From positions 1,433,001-1,497,000 of the forward strand of contig JALMGJ010000016.1 of assembly GCA_023362775.1 (NCBI GenBank): a stretch of 64,000 nt of DNA, in the 5' to 3' direction. The translations under genes and the position numbers were made by a program. A model generated the notes under the pieces. The model did no database searches. It saw nothing but the letters and a program-made list of their open reading frames with translations, and had not been told where the DNA came from. Below, piece by piece: positions 43,011-54,861 of this stretch (position 1 is the first letter of the stretch; each line of letters begins with the position of its first letter). Source of the DNA: Charina bottae (lineage: Eukaryota > Chordata > Lepidosauria > Squamata > Charinaidae).

Positions 43011-44340
43011 GTATCTTTTTGTTCGTTAGATAATTTTTCTAGATTACATTCCTGGATATATTTTTCAATTTTATCCAGTGGTAGTTGTTGCTTTTTGTAT
43101 AATTTTGTATAATAATTATGGAAGGCTTTTTTAATTTTCTCATTATGAATTAAATCAACATTATTTTCTCTAATTTTAGAAATTATTCTTTTTTCCCTTT
43201 CTTTTCTTAATTTATAAGCTAACTATTTACCTGGTTTATTTGCATGTTCAAAATTTCTTTGTTTAGTATATTTCAATTTTCTATCAATGTCTTCTGTCAT
43301 AAGAACCTTTAATTGAAGTTGTAGTAGTTTAATTTGATATAATATTTCTTCTTTTTTGTTTTTATTTTGAAGGTCTTTTTCTTTTTCTTTAATTTGGTCA
43401 ATAATTGTTTGTAGGTTTTTTTGTGCTACTTTTTTTTTGGTAATTATTTGGAGATATAAAATGCCCTCTAATGAAAGCTTTGCTTGAGTCCCATACCATT
43501 TCTAAATTTACCCCTTTATCTAGGTTCCAATAGAAAAATTCTTGTAATTTCTTTTTTAATTCCTCTAAATTTTATTTATTTTTAAAGATATTTTCATTCA
43601 AACTCCATCTATAATTTCTTGGGTTTATATTCAAAATTATTTGAACTGGGTTATGGTCTGATAAAGTTCTTGGTAGAATTGATGTATCTTTAATTTTGTT
43701 TTCTAAATTCTTTGAGATCCAAATCATGTCTATCCTAGAGAATGATTTGTACCTATTGGAATAAAATGTAAATTCTCTGGAGTTTCTATTCTGATATCTC
43801 CATGCATCTATTAATGTTAAATTTTTGGCCATTTCAAAAAATTCTCTAGGCAATTTGCCTTGATTGCTATTAATTTGATGCTGCGATTCTCTATCAATTT
43901 TTGGTAGAACTACCCCATTCCAATCTCCCATTACTATCCAATTATTTTGTGTAAATTCTGAAAGGACATTTGATAAGTCTTTATAAAAAAAATTGAATGT
44001 TGTTTGGGGCATATATGCCTATTATTAATATTTTAGAATTTAGAATTTCAATTTCCACTATTATATATCTCCCAATGTCATCTTTTTGTATTAATCTAGG
44101 TTTTAAGAAAGGTTTTATATATATGGCTACTCCATTTTTTCCCATTTGCTGTTACAAATTGTATTCCAAGTCTTTTATTAATTAAATAGTTTGTTTATGT
44201 TTTTTTATATGAGATTCTTGGAGACATGTAATATCTAATTTTAATTTATTTAAAAATTGGAAAATCCTTTTTCTTTTGACTGGAGAGTTATCTCCATTCA
44301 TATTCCATGTAATGCCTTTGAGTTCACTCATTTACTAAGA
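43011..44340 (-). pseudogene. L1 ORF2 endonuclease and linker
   Basis: The frame 44012-43572 has NNWIVMGDWNGVV, SFSRIDMIWIS and RTLSDHNPVQI, the C-terminal half of the L1 AP-like endonuclease. The N-terminal half (44013-44340) is readable in other frames, for example the reverse complement of 44265-44335, which encodes NGITWNMNGDNSPVKR. The linker 43011-43571 is Lys-rich with stops. The domain cuts AT-rich target sites. Confidence 0.8.
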
Positions 44341-44497
44341 GTGATGAAAATTCCTTAGTATTGGGTATTTCTCCCTCTTCCTGGTTTAGAGATTTTTTTC
44401 TCCTTGTCTTTGCTCTTTAGAATATGTTAGATCTTTTTCAAACCTTTTAAGAAAATCTTTGTCTTTTAGTATTGAATTTAGTTTGAATCTCTGTTCT

Positions 44498-45205
44498 TTA
44501 AATGTTAAGCTGAGTCCTTCCAGGACTTCCCATCTCAAGGTAATATTGTTTTTTTCTTAAAGTTTCAGTGAGAAATCTGTATTCCTTTCTTTTCTTTAAT
44601 ATTTTGGCTGGGATCTCTTTAAAAATAGTTATGTCCTTTCCTTCTATCTCAATCTTCTTATTGTAAGATGATTGAATTACCATATCTCTTAGTTGTTTTT
44701 TAGAAAATTCTATTAATATATCTCTAGGTTTTTTGTACATAGTAGCATATTTTGAGTTTATCCTATACATTTTCTCTATTTCTTCTTCTAGTCTCTCTTC
44801 TTCCCATTCTATTAAGTTTGCCAGCATTTGTATTATTATCTTTTTTACATTATCCTCTTTCTCTTCAGATACTCCTCTCAACCAAATATAGTGTTCCTTT
44901 TCTTTCAATTCTAATAAGGTTATATGTTCAGCCTCTTTATCTTTACTCTCCTCACATTTGTCAATCTGTTTCTTCACTTCTTGGATTTCTTCCTTTAACC
45001 TTTTATCTATCTTTCCCAGTTTCTGTTCAAGTCTATTTTCTAAGCCCTCTAATTTTTCTTCTAAGACACATGTCACTCTTTGGGTTATGGTCTGTGTTGC
45101 TTTTATTGTAAAATATTCAAATAATGATTTTAACCATTCCCCTTCTCCTGTTTCTGAGCCTCTTCTTATTTGCTTTCTTGTATTCATATTGTCTTTTTTC
45201 TTCAA
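44498..45205 (-). pseudogene. L1 ORF1 protein
   Basis: 235 codons from 45205. Residues 25-100 are a strong coiled coil (EKLEGLENRLEQKLGKIDKR), followed by an RRM-type domain (HYIWLRGVSEEKEDN ... PRDILIEFSKKQLRD) and the C-terminal domain (EIEGKDITIFKEIPAKIL). The frame shifts at an A run near 44547, and the normal C-terminal continuation is readable to about 44420 in another frame. It is an RNA-binding chaperone that forms trimers in the family. Confidence 0.9.
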
Positions 45206-45924
45206 TCACTTATGCTTAATAACTTAGTTTTTAACTTACTTACTTACTTATATACATTCACATTGTTTCAGTTTCACTCTAGAATCACAATGTTTCTATT
45301 CTTAAGTATTCTTAAGTTTAAGTTAAATACCTTAATTTTTACTTATAATATATATATTTCTAATTAATCACTTCTCTCTATGTTAGCTAAAGTATATACA
45401 ATATAGTTTATACAGTAAATTGATTTAACAATTAGAGTTTTACAGTAAACAAAATGGCCTTATTAAATTATTAATTAATTCAGTCTTATTTTATAAAGTC
45501 TTTGAATATGGGAACTATATGCCTTCTCACCAAAAGTTCAATGCTTTATTCTAAATTTAGAAATGCTTTGCTTCTTCCTTTATTTTAGCTGTTAATTTGA
45601 GTCTTGTATTTTGTGGAGAGAACTACGGTGTTTGTCTATATCGTAGACTATGCCACGTGACCCCAGCTTTCACTTTCCTGGCTTCCCGGCTCGATCTTCT
45701 CTCCGCGAGTCGCAAAAAGTACAAAACACAAAATACACTTGACTCGCTTGCCTTCCAAAGCCACAGGAATTCTCTTTCAGTGGAGCCAAATCTCTGCTTC
45801 TCCGCTGTCGTCCGCTTGTCTTTTAACTTCACAGAACCGGCTCGATGCTACGTGGCCATAAATATTCTTCATGGAGCTTGCGTTAAGCCTGTCCAGCCGC
45901 CATCCTTCTCCACCGGAAGTCTTT
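45206..45924 (-). promoter_or_regulatory. L1 5' UTR with YY1-like motif
   Basis: AT-rich except for the first 350 bp (45924-45570), which are GC-richer. The minus strand reads GAAGGATGGCGGCTGG about 12 bp from the start (45895-45912), a YY1-like site at the expected position for an L1 promoter. Confidence 0.55.
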
Positions 45925-45943
45925 CGATTCAGCGCACAGCCTT
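45925..45943. repeat. TSD of the nested L1, right copy
   Basis: CGATTCAGCGCACAGCCTT, one mismatch to 24877-24895. Confidence 0.85.
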
Positions 45944-46225
45944 GGTCAACAGGTGGTGTTATCAATAAAAGGTATCAATCACACACATTCACTGGGCACA
46001 CAAAAGACAAGAATATTACGGGTACTTACCAAACTATGAAGAAGCCTCTGTTCAAGCAAAAGTTCTGCCCCAAATACAGAAAAACTCCCTTTACTACCAA
46101 ATATCGATGCAGGCAGATCCTGGGACAGCACCCTTCAGACAAATGGACTGGTGCTGGCTGGGTGGAGTTGCCCAGGCCCTGTCCATTGACCCAGTTAGTC
46201 TCGGGGCCCTGCTGGCTCACCAAAT
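45944..46225 (-). other. Retroviral leader with splice donor and primer site
   Basis: Sequence between the L1 insertion and the 5' LTR. A consensus splice donor GGTAAGTACC lies at 46021-46030 on the minus strand. The primer binding site should be 46205-46222 and reads TGGTGAGCCAGCAGGGCC, starting with TGG as expected; I cannot match it to a particular tRNA. No gag frame follows before the L1. Confidence 0.65.
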
Positions 46226-46897
46226 TGTTAGAAGGAAATCTTACCAAGGGTTCATCCAAAGCCGGGAATGAAGAAATGCAGGCAATTGCTGGAACAGAGG
46301 TTAAATGTTTATTCTCCGAGAACACAAAATACAGAGTAAGTGTGTTGTCGAGGGTGGCCACACCTGTGTTTCCCCACCAGCTCTTAATATAGGAGAGCTT
46401 GGCTGTTGCTATACAAAGGTGTTCCCTCCCCCTAGGAACTTGAGAAGAGTGTAGTTTACCGGATTTCAGAGAGGAGGCGCTCTGTGGTCAGGCCCCCTGC
46501 TGTTGGTGTTTCCTGCTTTGACAGTCTGGGTTCCCTGCAGTGCTGTGGCTTTGTCTACTACCTTGGAATGTCCACCTTGGAAGGAATCTTTTGTGATTTG
46601 ATTATGGAGATCTGTTTGGCTGGGGAAGAAGGTCTACCTGAATGGGCTGGCTAAGTTCTGTAAATGAGCTGACTTTTGGTGTTCCAAGGTTTCCGTTTGA
46701 ATTGAAAGGGAATCCTTTGTCTAAGCAGTTGGGCTTCCATTACATTCTTAATCTCCGGCATTATCAAACTCATTCTATTTTGTAACCTTTAACAATTGGG
46801 GCTTCCTTTACATGTTCTGGGGGTAGACTACATGGAGGGCAGTGTTCTGGGGAAACACAACATGGAGGGCAGACAGTGTTCTTAATTTCTTCCAACA
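46226..46897 (-). repeat. Retroviral LTR (5' LTR of the provirus)
   Basis: 672 bp; AATAAA at 46308-46313 (minus). The TATA box seen in the other LTR is altered here (CTTAATATAGG). It is about 30 bp longer because of a duplication near 46825-46875 in which ACATGGAGGGCAG occurs twice. Sequence past 46897 is AAGG, the TSD. Confidence 0.85.
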
Positions 46898-47341
46898 AAG
46901 GAAAGCCCTTAATTTTAGGAAGGCATTCTCTCAAGAGACAACATACGTACCTTTTCAAAAAAGCTAGTGGTTGCTTCTGCCTGCATTATAATTGCTTTTA
47001 GATATGATTGTATTTTTAGCTTTGTCTTTGTGCCTTTTAAAGATCTAATATTTTGTGTGGCTTTATAATGTCGTAAACTCTCCTGAATGATGCATATCCA
47101 TCAGACTAGCATAATAAAAATGTTTATAGAAATAGATTCATAAACTAAGTTTTGTTCTTAATTTTGAAGAGTGTAAGCCCAAACTGCAGTTCTTCAGCAA
47201 TCCAGGGAAGAGCCCTATATTGTGTTTGTGTGTTTTCCTTAGGCAACATTTTTTTTCCTATGGGGTGGACATCCCACAGGGTTATCAGACAGGGGAGAAG
47301 AAAGCAAATGATGAAAACAATATAACCCATTAGGTCCATCC

Positions 47342-47420
47342 CTTTTGTACATTTATTTATTTATTTTTCTAATTTTGCCACCGCCCATCTCCCCTCAGAA
47401 GAGGGACTCTGGGCGGTTGT
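47342..47420 (-). mobile_element. CR1-type 3' tail fragment
   Basis: TTTATTTATTTATTTTTCTA followed by ACCGCCCATCTCCCCTCAG and GGGACTCTGGGCGGTT is the inverted form of the CR1/SINE terminal box seen at 5280-5305 and 37600. Confidence 0.55.
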
Positions 47421-47565
47421 CAAGACACTGCATGCACGTATGAAATGGGTGGATCATCAGGTCCTGCAGATGTTTCCAATAGAGGGGATTTCCCTTCAGT
47501 ACGTTCTTGAGGTACAGTTTAATGTTTATGAAATATATGTTAGAAAGCTCCCCCTATAGACTGTG

Positions 47566-47586
47566 ACACACACACACACACACACA
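47566..47586 (+). repeat. Short (CA)n
   Basis: About ten CA units. Confidence 0.9.
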
Positions 47587-48904
47587 AACATATATGAATG
47601 CCAATTATGTTTGAATATTTGCTGTGATTTTTTTTCTTTTTTTTTAGCAAAAACTTTATGAATTTTAGACTCACATTAGCATGGACATGACCAGAATACC
47701 TTATGGAGTTCTTTGCAATTGTCCTGCTAATTAATGTTAGCGTTCTGAACAATTAGTTTTATAGTTCTTGAGCAGCTGTGTATTCCCAACTTTAAAGATT
47801 ACACTATGGTGACATTTCAGCTGCTAGGGTCAGTACAAAAAAACCCCAAAACCCTAGTTTATTTTAGTTAGCAGGAAAAGGCGTGGAATGCCAAATAGCA
47901 CAATATCTACAATGTACACTTCTAGCAAGTATAATAACAACATAATACAAGGTGCTGCTACAGATTTTTTTCTCTTGTGTTTTAAAGAGATACAGACCCC
48001 TTAGTTCTCTGCCTGTGGAATTTCAATCAAACCAAGATGTTCAGCCAATCCATGAAATACAAGAGGATTTGGTAATAGATGGGATGTCTTAACAGCTCAT
48101 AAACCACTAAGTCCAGAACTGAAATATTTCATTCAGAAGCCTAGAAATTATCTCAGCACACCTGAGGTAGGGAGAATAAATTTCTACTAGAGCAAATCAA
48201 AAGATTAAGGGTTCCTTTCAAGTGGCATACAAGAGACAGAACAAAGTAAGACTGCCCTACTGAGAATACCTCCCTCAGCAGTACAAACAACAAAAAGGAC
48301 TGTGAATTTATAGGAAGGGCAACAGTTGTTTTCTTGTCTGGAAATTTAATTGTCTCTGTGAAGTACAGTTGATAACTGTATTTGAAGAAAGAATAGGGTA
48401 TAAAAAATTGCACCCCCCCCTTAATAACATTAAGTGTTATTACTCACAGCAATAAAATGTTACCTAAATACCTAGAAAGAAAGTGTGCACCTGCCCAACC
48501 AAGAGAAGATACACAATTTGAAATAATTCCAAGGGGATGGGGGAAAGGAAGGTAGCGAAGAAGCCAATGTGGTTACACAGAAGGTTTGGGAAGACTTGAA
48601 ACCAAAAAAGGATGTGTGTAGGAAGTGAAAAGAGGGCCAGGTTACCAGTGAACAATAGATAGCCCATAAGCAGCAGGAGAGGCCAAAATATACAAGGTGG
48701 TGAGCACGGGGTTCAAGCACATGTGCTATCCTTTTTGTACATGGATTGACACTGCATGCATGTACAAAAGGGGCAGAGTTGGATCACAACACTGTGTTCC
48801 TCTATCTTGCAGGTTTTGATGTTCCTCCCCATGGATACCCTCTCAGAGGGATCCAGCAGAGCTGTGTCAGTAAAGTAGAATCTCAGAATGTGCTGAGGTT
48901 AGCA

Positions 48905-50822
48905 AAGGTTGCTAAGAATAATTTTTAAAAGTACTTATTTAAAGAAGCCCTTTTACGTTCAAAATAAAAGGAGAAGAAAATAAATGAATGAGTATATGGA
49001 CTTCTCAGTAAAGATGGCAGAATCAGAAAAGAAAAACAAACAAACAAAATAGCAGATTTTCTCAACCCCTATTTTGATTCACTCCTCTCCATCAGGAAGT
49101 TATGAAGAACAGAAGGAAGGGTCAGGATTAAGTTTACATTGAATGAATTAATCTCCAGGACTAGATGAATTGTATCCTAGGATACTGAAGAAACTAGCTG
49201 ATAGTCTGGCCAAACTCTTATACATTATCTTTGAGAAAACTTAAAAAACTGATGAAGTGCCAAATTATTAGAGAAGAGCAAAGATTGTCGCTATCTTCAA
49301 AAAGAGGAAAAAGAAAGGTCCAGCAAGTTTCAGAGAAGTCAGCCTTCATGGATATCTGATTATAGAGAATATCATAAAAAGATTGCTCTGTAAGCATCTT
49401 GGAAACAATATGGTAGCTATCAAAAGACAGCATGGATTTATCAAGAACAAAACTTGTCAGGTAAACTTGTTCCATTTTTTATTCAAATCATTTTTAATAG
49501 TATGGAAATGCTGTATACAAAATATATCTTTGACTCAGTAAAGCATGAGAAAATATCATATGACATGCTGATTAGCAAGAAAATTAAGTAAGGGCTGGGT
49601 GGCATGATAACAGTGGAGAAATATAGCTGTCTTAAAAAATCATAAACGATGCTCATCTCTGGTTCCTCCTTAGAGTGAAGAAAGAAGTGTAAAAGGGGAT
49701 GTTAAAGAGGATGTAATCCTCTACTCTTCAATATTTATAATAATGACTTAGATGAAGTTGGAGAAAATATCAGATTTGCAGATTACACAGAATTGGGGGG
49801 AATAGTTAATATTCTACAAAACAGAAATAGGATTCAAAATTAATACTCCAGTTAGTGGACTGAAACTAACAAAATGAAATTTGATATGAACAAGTGCAAA
49901 CTTCTTCACTTAAACAAAAAGCAAGTGCACAGTATAAAAAGTGGGATGTGTTGTTTAGTAATTACACCTGTGAAAAAAATCTTGGAATAGTAGTTGATTG
50001 CAAATTAAATATGAGCTAATATGGCTGGAAAAAAGGGAAAGTTTAGGCTACTTCAGTAGAAACATAATTTATAAATCACAGTGAGTAATCATTAGGCTTT
50101 AGTGAGCCCTCCTAGAGTTTCAGTTCCATGTGTCAGGTTTCTCCTAGCAAGCTGGACTGGAAAAAGATAAACAAGAACTCCTAATAAGTAGATTTATTGC
50201 AGAAAAGCTAACAAAGACATTGTGAAAGAATTCCAGCAACTGCTGTGTATCAAATGCAGGACCTGTTTATGAGGTAATCACAATTCAAATTCTTATGTCT
50301 GTTTCTTCCATTTACACAATGTAACAAACTGGAAGCCAATCTCTTTTGGGTGGGAAGGACAGTTTCCACCTGTCTCTAGTTTTGGTAATTAAACTGATCT
50401 GGAATCAGGCAGTTTGCTTGTGACTGAGAACTGATTCTTATACTGTGCACCACATTTTAAGGATTCAGAGAAACTGGAACAGGTTCAGAGAAGGGCAATG
50501 GGGATGATCAGGAGACTAAAAACTCAGTCCAATGAAGGGACAGTAAAAGAAGTCAGTGGGAGATATGATATACAGTACATGAAAGGATGTCACATAAACA
50601 GTCAAGACCTGTTCTCTCTTGTTTCAGAGCACAGGACACAAAATAATGGATTTAAGTTTCAGGAAGGCAGATTCTGACCAAAAGTGAGAAGAAAACAGAA
50701 CAGTGAAATCCATTACCCAGACATGCGCTAGACATCCTTCACTGGATATGTTCAAGCTGTGCAGTGAAATGGAGTCATTGGCTCAAATGGCTCCTTCCGA
50801 CTCTGTGATAATATGTTTCTAG
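48905..50822 (+). mobile_element. Old CR1 LINE (chicken-CR1 type)
   Basis: Plus strand. Although no long frame remains, the order of recognisable phrases is that of CR1 ORF2 and 3' UTR: CCAGGACTAGATGAATTGTA (about 49157), CTTCAAAAAGAGGAAAAAG (49295), AGACAGCATGGATTTATCAA (49425), AATGACTTAGATGAAGTTGG (49741), TTTAAGGATTCAGAGAAACTGG (50456) and the terminal CTCCTTCCGACTCTGTGATA (50790). It is heavily decayed and interrupted at 50133-50443. Confidence 0.75.
50133..50443. mobile_element. Unidentified ~310-bp insertion in the old CR1
   Basis: CR1 sequence breaks off at TTCCATGTG and resumes at TGTGCACCACATTTTAAGG, so a 4-bp TGTG flanks the insert. An AATAAA is present on the minus strand (near 50190). 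A short solo LTR is possible, but the ends are not clearly TG...CA. Confidence 0.5.
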
Positions 50823-51947
50823 TTTTTCTAGCCATCTCTATATTGTAGAAAAGAGTCAATCAAACTAGAACTGTTTACAATACCAATGGATAATAAAACT
50901 ATATCCAGTATTAAATGAGAAGCACAATAAACGGACAAATATATAAAGGTGCTCTCTCCTCCTAGTTTCTGTTCATTTCTTCTTTGGCATTCATTTAATA
51001 ATACCAGTAAGCCGAAGGCTGAAATTAAGGAATTTTTTCACTGCTAATGCATGGTGCTCATGGGCTCATTGATTCTAAAACTTAAGGGGGCATAATCTGC
51101 CCAGCATTAAGGCCTTTTAAGTCTCAATGATTTATCTGAGAAAATCAAACATGTATTTTAGGTCAAGGAAACTTTAAACACTGAACTTTGGCTAGATCAA
51201 GTCCAAAGGGAAAATGATTTCATGTTTCTGTTGGAATCAAAATTGACCACTTTATATCAAGGGATTTATCCACTGGAATATCAATGATTAACTTGTAAAA
51301 AGCCAAAGACAGTGTTTCATCTGCAGCAGTAACTCCAAAGTACTCCTCTATGTAACTAAATTATATTACTGTAATATGCTGTAATAGAGTAATATTTCTT
51401 CAGGAATTAGAGCTCTCAAGGAATTACCTAATTCTATTTAAAAAAAACCCTTCAGTTACAAGAATGACAATTAAAATAAGAGTTTTCAGTATTGGGCTTG
51501 CGTAGGCATTTTGCATTGTCTTCAGTACAGAAAAGAGAGGCTTAAAAATAAATGTATGATCATCATTCTGATACTTGTTCTACCTGAGGTCAAGACTATT
51601 GGGTAAACATCAGATGGCATTAATCTGAATAGAAAATATTGGGGATAAAGGTGGGGTATAGTTTAGCACACAACTTGATTTTATTTGTATAATTCAATGC
51701 CAGTTGGCCCTTTCCACAGAAAACAAAAGAAAAATCTTTCTCTTGTTCTGTCTCCTTGTCTCTCTGCCTGTAACACTCCAATTCATATTCAGTCTCATTC
51801 ACACCATGTACTTTTTACCTTTGGCCTTTCCAACATATTTCTAAAAGCTAATGGGAGGCAGTTTCCAACAGGCCAGCTATGTTTTAATATGCTGACTCTT
51901 AAATTGAGCAGGATCAGATGTAGAATAACTCCAGTAGCAGCATAGGC

Positions 51948-51949
<2 letters not shown>

Positions 51950-51994
<45 letters not shown>
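51950..51994 (+). repeat. (GT)n microsatellite
   Basis: About 22 GT units. Confidence 0.97.
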
Positions 51995-51996
<2 letters not shown>

Positions 51997-53194
51997 TCTT
52001 CAGTATATTCAACTAGGCTGTGTACAAAATCCCTGCGTGATTCATGAAGAGATGGTAAACGGTATATAAATATGACCACACTTTCGAGACAAAATCATTG
52101 ATCCTGAACATCATTGTCTTTTGTCCATGAACAGGAAATAGGTTTAACAAACTTGAATTGTCATAAATTGTCCCTACTATACTAATAACTAAATATACAA
52201 CTTTATTTTCTCACTAGAAAGCAATTAATGTAGTTAAGAAACCCATGATTCTCAAAATGTTATTGGTCTACTGTAACTCCCATCATCATTAATCCCTGTT
52301 CAAGCAGGCTAAGAATGATGGGGATTGGAGTTCAACAATTGAAGGTCACTGAACTTATTAGAGGTGAGATGGATTATTTTCTCAATTTTAATTTTACTCA
52401 GGGAAAAGTAGATGATATATAGAGTCATATTATAATGCCCTACTTTTAGTTTTGAGGTATATCATTATAAAACAACAACAACCCAGCAGCCTGATCTGGA
52501 TTGGGATGACTGCATGTGAGTTAAGAGAAGACTCTTCTTTGTTACTCTACCTCTTTTTAAAAGAAATATTCCTGTATAGACACTGAGCTCTCTGTGAAGG
52601 AACTTGCTAATGTGTGAAGATTCCATGAAGTAAAGACATAGAAATAAGACTACCTGAAAAGCTTGGCCATTTTTGTCCCACAAGCATATTCTAGGAACAC
52701 AAGAATGTCTGTTTTTCATCATTAAACTACTGTAGAGAAAAACACTGAGCACAGTTTGGAATTCATGGATATTCACACATAGCTTTTTCAAGAGGAACAA
52801 CTCCATTATCTTAAACACTGCAGGAATGAGTGCCCTGTTGCAGGTCTGAAGCAACTCAAACTCAGAAGTTAGTGGAGGGGTTCATACCTTATAGAAAATG
52901 ACATGTTTGTATATAGGACCCTGCACATCTATCAGAGTCACCAAACTGGAGCAACGGATGGTAATAATCCAACTGGAAACCTTATCTATTTTTTTCCATA
53001 CTGCATGTTCACTGGGATTGTATCTTACCACTTAACTATGGTTCTTTCTTGAGCTAGGAATTCTATTATGTGCTACAAGCATCCCTCCTTTATAGAAAAG
53101 TAGAACTCTTGATATTGCCTAACATGAAAGAAGCAGAGTTTAAATTTATGGCCCTAAAGCATTAATTGAGGGCAGTTAACAGGAAAGTATATAT

Positions 53195-53196
<2 letters not shown>

Positions 53197-53237
<41 letters not shown>

Positions 53238-53240
53238 CTT
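53197..53240 (+). repeat. (CT)n microsatellite
   Basis: About 17 CT units followed by CTTT repeats. Confidence 0.97.
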
Positions 53241-54191
53241 AAGCCTTCCTCCCACTTCACTTGAAGGGATGAATATAAGAATGATAACCTTTTCCTCTAC
53301 CATGGTTTGGGCATATGCAAAACTAAAGATTAGAGGCTGACAAATCCTCATGTAAAAATTCACATCATGCCTTTAATGTCTTCAGTAATTCACCTCAACA
53401 ATAACTTAGTTAATAAACTGTTCCTTGGAAAGGGCAGTCCATTAGCAAAAGTTTACTTTCAGGCCTTTAAAATTCTTCTCTCCTCTCTCTTGCTCTGGAA
53501 CCTCAGGGGATATAATCCCTTCAAATGTAGCTCATCCTCAATTAGCAAGAAGAACATATGTACATTCTTCATTAAAATCCCCAGGTATCCTACAATGCAG
53601 TTCACTTCAGCTTTTACAGTTAATTAAAGCTTCATACCCATTTTCTGTTTCTCCAGCTGGCTGTGGAAAGTTTTAAAGCAGAAACCACTTTAGCTATTAT
53701 GCTGCTGAAAAGCTTGATAATAAACATTAATGTTCACACGACTTCCTTCTTGCTCATCTGCTGTACTAGAAGTGCTTGGCCATTAACTTAATTTTTGTCA
53801 CAACAGGACAGGTTCGCATAGGAAACAAAGTGGTAAATGGAGTTGCCTGTATTTGAAAAACCTTCATTAAATGCCTTTTCTCAAAGCCATTGGGAATGTT
53901 ATTTGGTGCCAAAGTACAAAATCCTGAACTTTGGAATGTATCATTATATTACTCCATGGCTGCCATCACAGAGAGAAAACAGTCCATTTGCATGGCATTG
54001 GAAGGACTAAATGTAAAAGTGAACACAAGCCATAAAGTCATTAATGTTTTCTACTTTAACACAGAAGAGTATTAAAATAGGCTTCATCTCCTAATTGAGC
54101 AGTGAAGAAAGCTGAATTTTTCAGCATGAGCTTTCCGTATAAAGCTTAGATTGCCTCAAATCAAGTTTGACTCCTGATGACTATATAGACA

Positions 54192-54861
54192 TGTTTGTGG
54201 GGGTTCTTTGTTTTCCAAGGACTGGACACACCACAGCGCAGCAGATCTGTACACAATGCTTTATTACAGCATACACCTTCCCCAAAAACAGGCTATTACT
54301 CTCCACCCTTCTAGACTTTGCAATGTGATGTTGCCATGTAAATATGTCTTTAATATCCAGTCCATTAATAATTAGTCCAAACAGAAGTCTCAAAGTGGCA
54401 TAAAACCTTTGCCTTCTTCCAAAATGTCTTACACTAGTTGGGATGAGGTGCTGCCTCAGTGTGGTTGCTCCTTTTCTGATTGCTGCCGAGCTCCCAGCAA
54501 AGCTCCAAGTTCTGCTCTGAAGCAGTGTTGCTCCTGAGCACGCCAGCTGAGCTCCCAAGCCAAGCTCCAGGCAGGAATCCCACCAGGATATGCTGCTCAC
54601 CATAGCTTGTGGTCCTGGCGGTGGACTGATAGTCCTTTTGCCTGCCTGTAATAGCTGCCAATCTCCAGACCTCACCTCAACTTCCCCGTCTGCTTGCTGT
54701 TTTCTTATCTCCTTTCCGCCTACACACCACTCACTCTCTGTCTTAGCATTTTCTTTTGTAAGCTAAGGGCCTGGGTGGGGTGCAGCTGCATCTGGATGTC
54801 AGCACATCCTTGAAAACACCAGGCTGTGGCTCAATTATTACAGGCAGTTGGAATGCCGACA
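54192..54861 (-). mobile_element. Probable solo LTR
   Basis: The minus strand starts TGTCGGCATTCCAACTGCC and ends CCCCCACAAACA (TG...CA), with AATAAA at 54260-54265 about 70 bp from the end, the layout of an LTR of about 670 bp. It is more GC-rich than its flanks. GACATG occurs at both edges (54188-54193 and 54858-54863) and could be a TSD if the true ends are slightly inside. The family is not recognised. Confidence 0.5.

Larger units (their letters stand above)
24896..45924 (-). mobile_element. L1 LINE carrying three nested insertions
   Basis: The outer boundaries are a 19-bp TSD. On the minus strand the L1 has a 5' UTR (45924-45206), ORF1 (45205-about 44420), ORF2 in pieces (about 44330-41961, 37560-37088, 34680-33540) and a 3' UTR (33538-33531 plus 25151-24896, ending in a CAA-rich tail). 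Removing the hAT, Vingi-like and CR1 insertions leaves about 5.8 kb, close to full length for L1. All three inserted elements are therefore younger than this L1, which is younger than the retrovirus. Confidence 0.88.
20501..46897 (-). mobile_element. Endogenous retrovirus interrupted by a nested L1
   Basis: Two similar LTRs in the same orientation (20501-21142 and 46226-46897) start TGTTAGAAGG and end TTCCAACA as written on the plus strand, and are flanked by AAGG. Minus orientation follows from the TATA box, AATAAA signal, purine tract and splice donor. The internal region is 21143-24876 plus 45944-46225; between them sits the 21-kb L1 insertion. Without it the provirus is about 5.4 kb, shorter than expected, and I find no gag or pol, so it had lost most of its coding capacity. 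It is an old germline copy, not functional. Confidence 0.85.
46902..48904. other. Mostly unassigned sequence
   Basis: No supported gene. It contains a CR1-type tail (47342-47420), a (CA)n tract (47566-47586) and a short similarity between 47437-47465 and 48749-48785 (GACACTGCATGCA and what follows). Confidence 0.45.
50823..54191. other. Unassigned sequence with microsatellites
   Basis: No supported gene. (GT)n is at 51950-51994 and (CT)n at 53197-53240. The 129-codon frame at 52465-52854 (minus) has no recognisable motif. Confidence 0.5.
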
